A model generated the notes under the pieces. That model did no database searches. It was given only the letters and a program-made list of their open reading frames with translations, and was not told where the DNA came from. 64,000 bases of DNA from Paraburkholderia sp. Tr-20389 (GTDB lineage: Bacteria > Pseudomonadota > Gammaproteobacteria > Burkholderiales > Burkholderiaceae), in NCBI RefSeq assembly GCF_017104565.1, contig NZ_JAAGPD010000003.1:248001-312000 (forward strand), written 5' to 3'. Each line of letters begins with the position of its first letter. Position 1 is the stretch's first letter. A program made the translations under genes and the position numbers. Below, piece by piece: positions 33,821 through 41,924 of this stretch.

Positions 33821-33845
33821 TCTGCCATCTTTTGCGAGGACAAGA

Positions 33846-34427
33846 ATGAGCATCGCGAGGAACTCCCTGTTGTCGCTGGAAAACTATGCGAAGGCGCGCA
33901 AGACGATGCGCGAGCAGATCATCGAGCACAAGAAGCGCCGCATCGTCAGGCTCGGCAATCACCTGACGTTCCTGTTCGAAGACGAGCTGACGATCCGCTA
34001 TCAGATTCAGGAGATGCTGCACATCGAAAAGATCTTCGACGAAGAGGGCATTCAGGGCGAACTCGAAGCCTATCTGCCGCTCGTGCCCGACGGCAGCAAC
34101 TTCAAGGCGACGATGCAGATCGAGTACGAGAACGAAGTGGAGCGCCGCGCCGCGCTGACGCGCCTGATCGGCGTCGAAGACAGCGTGTTCATGAAGGTGG
34201 ACGGCGAAGCGCCTTCCTACGCGATTGCCGACGAAGACCTCGAACGCGAGAACAACGAAAAGACCTCAGCGGTGCATTTCGTGCGCTTCGAACTCACGCC
34301 TGCGATGAAAACGCGGTTGCGCGACGGCGCCGCGCTGCTGATCGGTTGCGATCATCCGAACTATCCCGTCGACGTTCAGGCGATTTCCGACGACGTGCGC
34401 CAGTCGCTCGTCAAGGACCTCGCTTAG
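33846..34427 (+). CDS. DUF3501 family protein
   Basis: The 193-residue soluble protein matches the DUF3501 family in length and in features such as ARKTMREQIIEHKKRRIVRLG, FLFEDELTIRYQIQEMLHIE and the C-terminal GCDHPNYPVDVQAI. No function is established. It is co-transcribed with the Fe-S oxidoreductase and probably rubrerythrin. The start has a GAGGACAAG ribosome-binding site. Confidence 0.88.
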   Translation: MSIARNSLLSLENYAKARKTMREQIIEHKKRRIVRLGNHLTFLFEDELTIRYQIQEMLHIEKIFDEEGIQGELEAYLPLVPDGSNFKATMQIEYENEVERRAALTRLIGVEDSVFMKVDGEAPSYAIADEDLERENNEKTSAVHFVRFELTPAMKTRLRDGAALLIGCDHPNYPVDVQAISDDVRQSLVKDLA

Positions 34428-34888
34428 AGCGACTTGAGATACACGATGGAGCCTGGCAGATCAGCAATCGTGTCATACAGGAGCCTCGCCGTGTGATTCG
34501 ATTCGTGTGTGAGCCAGTACACGCGTTCCGAGCGTGCGTCCTTCGCCGCCGCATAGACAGCCTCGATCAACGCGCGGCCAATGCCTTTGCCGCGCTCCGA
34601 GTCGAGCGTGAACAGATCGTGCAGATAACATCTCGGGCCGGCGCTTATCGTGCTGCGGTGATACAGATAATGCACGAGGCCGACCAGCGTGCCGTCCGCG
34701 CGTTCGGCCACCATCGCGTGCATCGGCTCGAGTCCGTCGAAAAAGCGCGCCCACGTGAGCTGCGTGATGTCGCGCGGGAGCGCCGTATCGTCGAAGCGGC
34801 CGTAAAAGCGGTTGTAGCCGTCCCATAGCGGCAGCCATGCTTCGTAGTCGGCGGGAACGACGGGGCGGATCTTCACGGCTTCGGTCAC
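34424..34888 (-). CDS. GNAT-family N-acetyltransferase
   Basis: The 154-residue protein shows the GNAT acetyl-CoA loop ERGKGIGRALIEAVY and the C-terminal ESNHTARLLYDTIA segment. I start at the GTG at 34888, which has AAGGAGC eight bases upstream and gives VTEAVKIRPVVPADYEAW; longer frames lie inside the divergent regulator region. The substrate is not known. It is divergent from the MocR gene, whose likely operator lies in the 100-base gap, so MocR may control it. Confidence 0.85.
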   Translation of the reverse strand: MTEAVKIRPVVPADYEAWLPLWDGYNRFYGRFDDTALPRDITQLTWARFFDGLEPMHAMVAERADGTLVGLVHYLYHRSTISAGPRCYLHDLFTLDSERGKGIGRALIEAVYAAAKDARSERVYWLTHESNHTARLLYDTIADLPGSIVYLKSL

Positions 34889-34990
34889 GGCATGCGCTCC
34901 TTGCTTATATCGACAGGTATCGTCGAAGCATAGGGTTTCTGTGGCACCATTGTTAGCTCCACGTCGAAAGCAAAATCTGGAGCCACGCAA

Positions 34991-36487
34991 TTGGACTACG
35001 GGCTGTTGATGTCGCGCTTCGCGAGCGAGGCGGCGAACCGCAAGCTCACGCAGCAAACCCTGCTTTACGAAAGCCTGCGTCATGCCATTCTGAACGGCGA
35101 TATTCGCCACGGCAGTCAGCTCGTACCGACGCGGGCGCTCGCCGAGCAACTGGGCATCGCGCGCAACTCGGTGCTGTATGCGTACGAGCGGCTCTCCGAG
35201 GAAGGTTTCATCGCCGCGAGCCGTCATGGTTCGATCGTCAGCTGTGTGACCTTGCCAGCGGCGAATGTACAAGCCGCCAGTGCTACGCCCGTCAGCCGCC
35301 TGTCCCAGCGCGTCGCAGGCATGCCGGGCGATCGGGGCGCGCGCGGCATGCAGTCGCCGTTTCAGGCAGGCGTGCCCGCACTCGACGAGTTCCCCGTTGC
35401 GCAATGGCGTGCGTCGATGGAACGCGCATGGCGCTCCGTCGATGCACGCGATCTCGGCTACGGTTATTACGCGGGTCATCCGTCGCTCAGGCGCGCGGTG
35501 GCCGAATACGTGCGCGTGTCGCGCGGCGTGCGCTGCACGGCCGAGCAGGTGTTCATCACGTCGGGCACGCATACGAGCCTCGACTTGTGCGCGCGCATGC
35601 TGGCCGATCCCGGCGACACCGTGTGGCTCGAAAACCCCGGCTATCACGGTGCGAGAATTGCGTTTCAGTCGGCGGGACTGAACATCGTGCCGATTCCCGT
35701 CGACGCCGCCGGCCTCGCACCGACAGAGGACCACTGGCAGCGCACGCCGCCGCGTCTCGTCTACATCACGCCGTCGCATCAATATCCGCTTGGCAGCGTG
35801 CTGAGCCTGGAGCGGCGCTGGTCGATCATCGACAACATCGTCGAGCGCGGCGCATGGATCATCGAAGACGACTACGACAGCGAGCTACGTCACAGCGGTC
35901 CGCCGCTGCCGTCGGTGCAAGGGCTGCGCGACGCCGCGCCCGTCGTTTACCTCGGCACTTTCAGCAAGACCATGTTCCCCGCGCTGCGGATCGGCTTCAT
36001 GATCGTTCCCGCGAGCCTCGCGTCCGAGATCGGCGGCGTGATCGGCGAGATGTCGCGGCAAGGGCGCGTCGCGGATCAGGTCGCGTTGGCCGATTTCATC
36101 GAAAGCGGCAGGTACGCCCGCCATTTGCGGCGCATGCGGCGCATCTACCAGCAGCGCCGCGAGGCGATGGTCGGCGCGATCCACACGCACATGCGCGATC
36201 TCGTCACGGTTTCGTCCGACGGCAGCGGCATGCATCTGACGATGCGGCTCGATGCGCCTTTGAAAGACCGCGAAGTGAGCGCCGAGCTTCGCGAGCGGGG
36301 CATATCGGTTTCACCGCTGAGCACGTATTGCTATCAGGGAGAGGACGCCGCCCGCTTCAACGGTTTCATGCTCGGTTACGCGGGCGTGCGTCCCGACAAG
36401 GCGGACCGGCTGATCGCGGAACTCGGCGCGGCGATTCGTTCTCTGACGCGAGACAACCGATACAACCAACAGGGAGAAGCACGATGA
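34991..36487 (+). CDS. MocR-type regulator (GntR winged helix plus PLP aminotransferase fold)
   Basis: The 498-residue protein has an N-terminal GntR winged helix (residues 20-90, with VPTRALAEQLGIARNSVLYAYERL) joined to a class I aminotransferase-like domain. The PLP lysine is in LGTFSKTMFPALRIGFM. Such regulators sense amino acids or PLP-related compounds. The TTG at 34991 is used because the conserved MDYGLLMSRF start then appears and a GGAG lies eight bases before it; the ATG at 35009 is the alternative. Its stop overlaps the SRPBCC gene (ATGA). Confidence 0.9.
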   Translation: MDYGLLMSRFASEAANRKLTQQTLLYESLRHAILNGDIRHGSQLVPTRALAEQLGIARNSVLYAYERLSEEGFIAASRHGSIVSCVTLPAANVQAASATPVSRLSQRVAGMPGDRGARGMQSPFQAGVPALDEFPVAQWRASMERAWRSVDARDLGYGYYAGHPSLRRAVAEYVRVSRGVRCTAEQVFITSGTHTSLDLCARMLADPGDTVWLENPGYHGARIAFQSAGLNIVPIPVDAAGLAPTEDHWQRTPPRLVYITPSHQYPLGSVLSLERRWSIIDNIVERGAWIIEDDYDSELRHSGPPLPSVQGLRDAAPVVYLGTFSKTMFPALRIGFMIVPASLASEIGGVIGEMSRQGRVADQVALADFIESGRYARHLRRMRRIYQQRREAMVGAIHTHMRDLVTVSSDGSGMHLTMRLDAPLKDREVSAELRERGISVSPLSTYCYQGEDAARFNGFMLGYAGVRPDKADRLIAELGAAIRSLTRDNRYNQQGEAR

Positions 36488-37020
36488 ATCTGAACGAAAC
36501 ACTCGGCGCTTTCGAAGGTACGCAGGTCGTGCGCTTCGAACGTCTGCTGCCCGGCCCGATCGAGCGCGTCTGGGCCTATCTGACCGAAGCCGACAAGCGC
36601 AGCCAGTGGCTCGCATCCGGCGCGATGGCGCCGCAGCCCGGCGGCGACTTCATCATGCACTTCGATCATTCGCTGCTGTCGGCGACGCCCGAAGTCCCGC
36701 CAGAGCCGTATCGGCAGTACGCGGGCGGACATGAATCGCTGCACCGTCTGTTGCGCGTCGAGCCGCCTCATGCGCTCGCGTTCACGTGGGGCAGCATTCA
36801 AGACAATCTCTCGGAAGTGACGTTCGAATTGTCGGAAGCCGGCGATCAGGTGAAGCTCGTGCTCACTCATTGCAATCTGTCAGGCCGCGCCGAGCAGCTC
36901 GACGTCGGCCCCGGCTGGCACAGCCATCTCGACGTATTGCGCGAGCGGCTGAACGGCCGCGCGCCTGCATCGTTCTGGAAGCTCTTCGAGCAGGTCAAGG
37001 CGCGTTACGACGCACTGTGA
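36484..37020 (+). CDS. SRPBCC/AHSA1-like protein
   Basis: The 178-residue protein has the START-like fold of the AHSA1 group. It has an opening VVRFERLLPGPIERVWAYLTEADKRSQW and the typical PHALAFTWG near the middle. It ends with PGWHSHLDVLRERLNG. Such proteins bind small hydrophobic ligands; the ligand here is unknown. It is co-translated with the MocR regulator (ATGA overlap, GGGAGAA ribosome-binding site), an arrangement that often places an ArsR-type regulator instead of MocR beside this family. Confidence 0.87.
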   Translation: MNLNETLGAFEGTQVVRFERLLPGPIERVWAYLTEADKRSQWLASGAMAPQPGGDFIMHFDHSLLSATPEVPPEPYRQYAGGHESLHRLLRVEPPHALAFTWGSIQDNLSEVTFELSEAGDQVKLVLTHCNLSGRAEQLDVGPGWHSHLDVLRERLNGRAPASFWKLFEQVKARYDAL

Positions 37021-37087
37021 GGGGCGTGCGCACATGAGCGGCAAGTCATGCGTCGGGACTCCCAGGCTGCGTCTGCCTTGCCGCGAG

Positions 37088-37096
37088 TGCGATAAT
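37088..37096 (+). promoter_or_regulatory. Extended -10 promoter element before aroG
   Basis: TGCGATAAT matches an extended -10 (TGnGATAAT) and lies about 40 bases before the GTG start. No good -35 was found, which is common with extended -10 promoters. Confidence 0.4.
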
Positions 37097-37134
37097 CGGG
37101 ATCGCCCCAAATACAGCAGAGCTTGGAGAATACC

Positions 37135-38259
37135 GTGAGCCGCATCGACAACCCCGCACGCGACCAGGAAGCCGGCGTCGCCGATTCCACCCAGGACACC
37201 ACGCGCATCGACGACACGCGCATCGGCGCGGTCCGTCCGCTGATCTCGCCCGCGCTTTTGCTCGACGAGCTGCCATGCCCGCCGGGCGTTCAGACGCTCG
37301 TTGAAAAGAGCCGCGTCGAAATCGCCGACATCCTGCACGATCGCGACGACCGGCTGGTGGTCGTCGTGGGTCCGTGCTCGATTCACGACCACGATCAGGC
37401 GATGGAATACGCGCACAAACTGAAAGTCGCAGCCGACGCATTGTGCGACGACCTGATGATCGTGATGCGCGTGTACTTCGAGAAGCCGCGCACGACGGTC
37501 GGCTGGAAGGGCTATATCAACGATCCGCGTCTGGACGGCAGCTTCCGCATCAACGAAGGGTTGCGTCGCGCGCGCGAACTGCTGCTCGAAATCAGCAGTC
37601 TCGGGCTGCCGACGGGCACTGAGTTTCTCGATCTGCTGAGCCCGCAATACATCGCGGACCTGATCGCATGGGGCGCGATCGGCGCGCGCACGACGGAAAG
37701 CCAGAGCCACCGGCAGCTCGCGTCGGGCCTGTCGTGCCCGATCGGCTTCAAGAACGGCACCGACGGCGGCGTCCAGATCGCTGCCGACGCGATCGTCGCG
37801 GCAGCGGCGAGCCACGCTTTCATGGGCATGACCAAGATGGGCATGGCGGCCATCTTCGAGACGCGTGGCAACGACGATGCGCACGTTATCTTGCGCGGCG
37901 GCAAGAAAGGACCGAACTACGACGCAGCGGGTGTCGAGGAAGCGTGCGCCGCGCTGCGCAAGGTCGGCTTGCGCGAACAGGTGATGGTGGACTGCTCGCA
38001 CGCGAACTCGAACAAGTCGCACGAGCGGCAGATCGAAGTCGCGCAAGATCTGGCGAACCAGTTGTCGGGCGGTGACAAGCGGATCGTCGGCGTGATGATC
38101 GAGAGCCATCTGGAAGCGGGTCGTCAGGATCTGAAGCCGGGTGTGCCGCTTGCTCGCGGTGTATCGATCACCGACGCGTGCATCGGCTGGGCGCAAACCG
38201 AGCCCGTGCTGCAGACGCTCGCGCAAGCCGTCCGCGCGCGCCGTCAGCGCAACGCATAA
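37135..38259 (+). CDS. aroG: 3-deoxy-7-phosphoheptulonate (DAHP) synthase, class I
   Basis: The enzyme condenses phosphoenolpyruvate and erythrose 4-phosphate, the first step of aromatic amino acid synthesis. The 374-residue protein has the class I AroAI features VVVGPCSIHDHDQAMEYA, MRVYFEKPRTTVGWKG, GARTTESQSHRQLASG, and the metal/substrate segment VDCSHANSNK. I choose the GTG at 37135 (a GGAG site six bases upstream) over a TTG four codons earlier. It is probably one of several isozymes; the allosteric specificity (Phe, Tyr or Trp) cannot be read here. Confidence 0.93.
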   Translation: MSRIDNPARDQEAGVADSTQDTTRIDDTRIGAVRPLISPALLLDELPCPPGVQTLVEKSRVEIADILHDRDDRLVVVVGPCSIHDHDQAMEYAHKLKVAADALCDDLMIVMRVYFEKPRTTVGWKGYINDPRLDGSFRINEGLRRARELLLEISSLGLPTGTEFLDLLSPQYIADLIAWGAIGARTTESQSHRQLASGLSCPIGFKNGTDGGVQIAADAIVAAAASHAFMGMTKMGMAAIFETRGNDDAHVILRGGKKGPNYDAAGVEEACAALRKVGLREQVMVDCSHANSNKSHERQIEVAQDLANQLSGGDKRIVGVMIESHLEAGRQDLKPGVPLARGVSITDACIGWAQTEPVLQTLAQAVRARRQRNA

Positions 38260-38345
38260 GCGCAGGCCGCCGGCGCGTTTCTTCGATAACGGGCAACATG
38301 GCGCAAGCAGTCGCCACTGCCGTGTTGCCCGGCGCATGGAGAGAT

Positions 38346-38669
38346 ATGACTACCGCGAACCAATATTCGAAGACCGCGCCGAGCCGCGCGGATGTCGACG
38401 CCATGGCGGGCGTGACCGTCGTCGAATTCGGCACCGACTGGTGCGGCTACTGTCAGGCCGCGCAGCCCGTGATCGGCAAGGCGTTCAGCCAGCACGCGGA
38501 CACGCGTCATCTGAAGATCGAAGACGGTCCGGGCCGGCCGCTTGGGCGCTCGTTCAAGGTCAAGCTGTGGCCGACGCTGATCTTCATGCGCGACGGCGTC
38601 GAAGTGGCCCGCGTCGTGCGGCCAACAGATGCCGCGCAGATCGAAGAGGCGTTCACGGCCGCTGTGTGA
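38346..38669 (+). CDS. Thioredoxin-like protein
   Basis: The 107-residue protein has a thioredoxin fold with the active site W32-C33-G-Y-C36 in place of the classic WCGPC. The cis-proline region LWPTLIFMRDG and a C-terminal helix follow. It has no signal peptide, so it acts in the cytoplasm. The ATG at 38346 has GGAGAG just upstream and fits the family length. It follows aroG by 86 bases and may be read from its promoter. Confidence 0.9.
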   Translation: MTTANQYSKTAPSRADVDAMAGVTVVEFGTDWCGYCQAAQPVIGKAFSQHADTRHLKIEDGPGRPLGRSFKVKLWPTLIFMRDGVEVARVVRPTDAAQIEEAFTAAV

Positions 38670-38678
38670 GCGGCCGCG

Positions 38679-38963
38679 TCAGCTCTTCGGGAAATCGCCG
38701 AACAGGCTGTTCAGGTCTTTCGTCTCTTCCGACAGGTTGTATTCCTTCTGCACGGCTTTGAGCGCGTCATTGACGACGCGGTCGAAGCCGATCGCATTGC
38801 CGAAATGCTGCATCGTCCAGTTGCAGCCGCTTGCGTCCGCTTCCTGCAATTGCGGACGCGGCACGCGAATCTTCACGCCATCCTCGACGACTTCCGGTGC
38901 GCGATGAATGCGCCGGCTTACTTCGTCCTGTAGCTGGGATGCGGTGCGCGTCTTGCGTAGCAT
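38679..38963 (-). CDS. Conserved hypothetical small protein
   Basis: The 94-residue protein begins MLRKTRTASQLQDEVSRRIHR and contains GVKIRVPRPQLQEADASGCNWTM and a C-terminal acidic helix (LSEETKDLNSLFGDFPKS). It is soluble, mixed-charge and protein-like. I do not recognise its family. It converges on the thioredoxin gene with nine bases between the stops. The ATG at 38963 is a natural start. Confidence 0.7.
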   Translation of the reverse strand: MLRKTRTASQLQDEVSRRIHRAPEVVEDGVKIRVPRPQLQEADASGCNWTMQHFGNAIGFDRVVNDALKAVQKEYNLSEETKDLNSLFGDFPKS

Positions 38964-39048
38964 GTGAGTCTCCGTACTATCCGAACAACGTTCGCGGACA
39001 GTCTAGCGCAACGCGCACCGTGCAATCGAAGGCAATCGCGCTCGCGCC

Positions 39049-40029
39049 TCACTCGAAACGCGCGCGATCGTGCGGCGCGTTGAAATCCTGCACGGGCCCG
39101 TGCGGCACGATGCCCGTCGGATTCACCGAGCGATGGCTCTCGTAGTAGTGCCGCTTGATGTGCTCGAAATTCACCGTCGCCGCCACGCCGCGATGCTGAT
39201 AAATATCGCGCGTGTAAGCGGACAGATTCTGATAGTCCGCGATGCGTCGCAAGTTGCACTTGAAGTGGCCGAAGTACACGGCATCGAAACGGATCAGCGT
39301 CGTGAACAGGCGGATGTCGGCTTCCGTCAGCCGGTTGCCCGTCAGGAAACGCTGCGTCGACAGTTTCTGTTCGAGCCAGTCGAGTGTCTCGAACAACGGC
39401 ATGACCGCCTCTTCGTACGCGGCTTGCGTGGTCGCGAATCCCGACTTGTAGACGCCGTTGTTGACGGTGTCGTAGACGCGTGCGTTGATCGCATCGATCT
39501 CGGCGCGCAGCGGCGGCGGGTAGAAGTCGCCCGGCTCGGCGCCGATCTCGTCGAACGCCGAGTTCAGCATGCGGATGATCTCCGACGACTCGTTGCTGAC
39601 GATCGTCCGCTGATGCTTGTCCCACAGAATCGGCACCGTCACGCGGCCGCTGTAATGCGGGTCTGCCGCGACATAGACGTCGCGCAGGAACTTCGCGTGA
39701 TTGAGCGCGTCGGGTACGACGCCGGGGCCTTCTGCGAAGGTCCAGCCGTCGCCGAGCATCAGCCAGTGCACGACCGACACGCTGATCATGTCCTCCAGCC
39801 CTTTCAGCGCGCGCACGATCAGCGTGCGATGCGCCCACGGACACGCGAGGCTCACATACAGGTGATAGCGTCCTGCTTCCGCTTCGAAGCCGTCGCGGCC
39901 GCTCGGACCGGCATCGCCGTCGGGCGTCACCCAGTTGCGGAAGACGGCGTCCGTGCGCACGAAGCGGCCGCCCGTCGATGCCGTGTCGTACCACTTGTCC
40001 TGCCATTGACCGTCGACTAACAAACCCAT
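39049..40029 (-). CDS. yqjG: Xi-class glutathione transferase (glutathionyl-hydroquinone reductase, YqjG-like)
   Basis: The enzyme removes glutathione from glutathionyl-hydroquinones in the cytoplasm. The 326-residue protein has the xi-class active site C63-P-W-A-H (LACPWAHR), the NESSEIIRMLNSAFDEI segment of the GST N-domain, and an all-helical C-domain with the FLTGNRLTEADIRLFTTLIRFD signature. The ATG at 40029 has AAGGAGC eight bases upstream. It is divergent from a LysR regulator, the usual place for a controlled target gene. Confidence 0.93.
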   Translation of the reverse strand: MGLLVDGQWQDKWYDTASTGGRFVRTDAVFRNWVTPDGDAGPSGRDGFEAEAGRYHLYVSLACPWAHRTLIVRALKGLEDMISVSVVHWLMLGDGWTFAEGPGVVPDALNHAKFLRDVYVAADPHYSGRVTVPILWDKHQRTIVSNESSEIIRMLNSAFDEIGAEPGDFYPPPLRAEIDAINARVYDTVNNGVYKSGFATTQAAYEEAVMPLFETLDWLEQKLSTQRFLTGNRLTEADIRLFTTLIRFDAVYFGHFKCNLRRIADYQNLSAYTRDIYQHRGVAATVNFEHIKRHYYESHRSVNPTGIVPHGPVQDFNAPHDRARFE

Positions 40030-40186
40030 GTTGGTGCTCCTTGTTTTCTTTGCCCGGCGCGCACACGCGAACCCGCCGCCGCGATATTAGCCGCGCGGCG
40101 GAACATCGGCACAAGACCCTATGATGGACCCCCGTCCGCGTTTTGCCGTACGATTTTCCCGTCCATCTCATTCGACAGGTTCGAAC

Positions 40187-41101
40187 ATGTTGACCGATGA
40201 GGAGCTTGCGCTGCTCGAAGCGATACGCGAAAGCGGCAGCTTGTCGCGCGCCGCGGCGCGACTCGGCAAGGCTCCGTCGACGGTCTCGCACGCGGCGCGC
40301 CAGCTCGAAACGCGGTTCGACGCGCTGCTGTTCGACCGCCGCCGCTACCGGCTGCAATTGACGCCTGCCGGCCAGCTGCTCGCCGAAGAGGCCGCGCGGC
40401 TGATGCAGGACGTGTCGCGCATGACGCAGCGCGTGCGGCAGATCGCGAGCGGCTGGGAAGACCGTCTGTGGATCGTCACCGACGAACTGATGGAGTTCGA
40501 AACCTTCATGCCCGTCGTGCACGCGTTCGACGCGCTGCAATCGGGCGTCAAGCTGCGCGTGACGACGGAAGTGCTCGGCGGCACATGGGAAGCGCTGCGC
40601 GACGGCCGCGCGGACGTGATCGTCGGCGCGACCAATGAGCCGCCCGCGATTCCCGGCTTGCGCTGGTTCGAGCTTGGCGTGGTCGACTGGGTATTCGCGA
40701 TCTCGCCGCGGCATCCGCTCGCGAACATCAAGGAACCGCTGCGGCGCGAGCAGATCGCGAAGCAGCGCGGCATCGTCGTCGCCGATTCGTCGCGCGCGAG
40801 CGGGCGCGCTTACGGGTTGCTCGGCGGACAGACTTCGCTCGCGGTGCCCAGCATGCGTGCGAAAATCCTTGCGCAGCGTGACGGACTCGGCGTCGGCTGG
40901 CTGCCGCGTCAGCGCGTCGCTTCGCTGCTCAAGCGCGGCGAACTGGTCGAAAAGGACACCGCCGATCCGCGCGAGCCCAACGTGCTCTATGTGGCGTGGC
41001 GCGGCGACCAGGAAGGCCGCGCGCTGACATGGTGGCTCGACCAGTTGCGCGCGCCGCGCCTCGCCGAACGTCTGGTGCAGGGGATCGACCAGTTTGCGTG
41101 A
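40187..41101 (+). CDS. LysR-family transcriptional regulator
   Basis: The 304-residue protein has the N-terminal LysR helix-turn-helix (SLSRAAARLGKAPSTVSHAARQLE). The effector domain covers about residues 90-300 (WIVTDELMEFETFMPVV). The ATG at 40187 (MLTDEELALLEAI) is the family start; the upstream extension is unlikely. It probably regulates the divergent yqjG gene, which lies 157 bases away, in a region that also holds a GC-rich inverted sequence near 40074-40100. Confidence 0.9.
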   Translation: MLTDEELALLEAIRESGSLSRAAARLGKAPSTVSHAARQLETRFDALLFDRRRYRLQLTPAGQLLAEEAARLMQDVSRMTQRVRQIASGWEDRLWIVTDELMEFETFMPVVHAFDALQSGVKLRVTTEVLGGTWEALRDGRADVIVGATNEPPAIPGLRWFELGVVDWVFAISPRHPLANIKEPLRREQIAKQRGIVVADSSRASGRAYGLLGGQTSLAVPSMRAKILAQRDGLGVGWLPRQRVASLLKRGELVEKDTADPREPNVLYVAWRGDQEGRALTWWLDQLRAPRLAERLVQGIDQFA

Positions 41102-41303
41102 CAGCCGCCCGGAACCATCGGCGGCTGCATGCAACGAATGGAAATGCGACGGAAATTCGCGGCTCGCACGTTGAAGGAATAAAGCGGCAGGGTCGGGCGT
41201 TCTGTTGATAAGACGATTGCAGTGCGCCCGCTCGCCCGCTCACCGACGCGCCGGCTTGCACATCGCTTTCGCCGTCCCTACCGACTTCCAACCAGAACGG
41301 CTC

Positions 41304-41924
41304 ATGAATACATCGACAACTTCCCGCACGGCCGCGCGCGACGGCATCGAGGCGCTTTCCACGCCGCCCCATGCGTCCCGCTACACGCGCACGGCGATGA
41401 TCCTGCACTGGCTGATCGCCGGGCTCATCATCGTGAATGTGGTTCTCGGTCTTTCCGCTGATTCTCTGCCTGACGACTGGGTGCGTCCCGTCATCGACAC
41501 GCACAAGTCGATCGGCATCACGGTGCTCGGCCTCGCGCTGCTTCGCTTGCTGTGGCGGGCGTCGCACCGGCCGCCGCCGTTGCCGCGCGAGTTTCCGTCG
41601 TGGGAGCGGATGGCCGCGCATGTCGCGCATTTCCTGCTGTACTTCGTGATGATCGCGCTGCCGCTGTCGGGCTGGATGCACGACTCCGCATGGAAGGCGG
41701 CGGCGACCCATCCGATGCATCTATTCGGCGTGATCCCGTTTCCGCGTATCGGCCTCATCATGAATCTCGATCCTGCCGTGAAAGAGCCGCTGCACGACCG
41801 CTTCGGCATGCTGCACACGTATCTCGGCTATGCGCTGTACGCGCTGCTGGCAATGCATATCGGCGGCGCGCTGAAGCACGAGCTGCTCGACCGTCATTCC
41901 GTCATCAAGCGGATGGTGCCGTGA
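41304..41924 (+). CDS. Cytochrome b561
   Basis: The 206-residue inner-membrane protein has four helices of the bacterial cytochrome b561 type. Heme-ligand histidines are likely in helix 1 (MILHWLIAGLIIVN), helix 2 (DTHKSIGITVLGLALLRLLW), helix 3 (AHVAHFLLYFVMIALPLSGW) and helix 4 (LHTYLGYALYALLAMHIGGALKHE). It transfers electrons, often relieving superoxide at the membrane. I start at the ATG at 41304. Its stop overlaps the next gene as TGATG, so the glycosyltransferase is co-translated, which is an odd pairing. Confidence 0.88.
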   Translation: MNTSTTSRTAARDGIEALSTPPHASRYTRTAMILHWLIAGLIIVNVVLGLSADSLPDDWVRPVIDTHKSIGITVLGLALLRLLWRASHRPPPLPREFPSWERMAAHVAHFLLYFVMIALPLSGWMHDSAWKAAATHPMHLFGVIPFPRIGLIMNLDPAVKEPLHDRFGMLHTYLGYALYALLAMHIGGALKHELLDRHSVIKRMVP

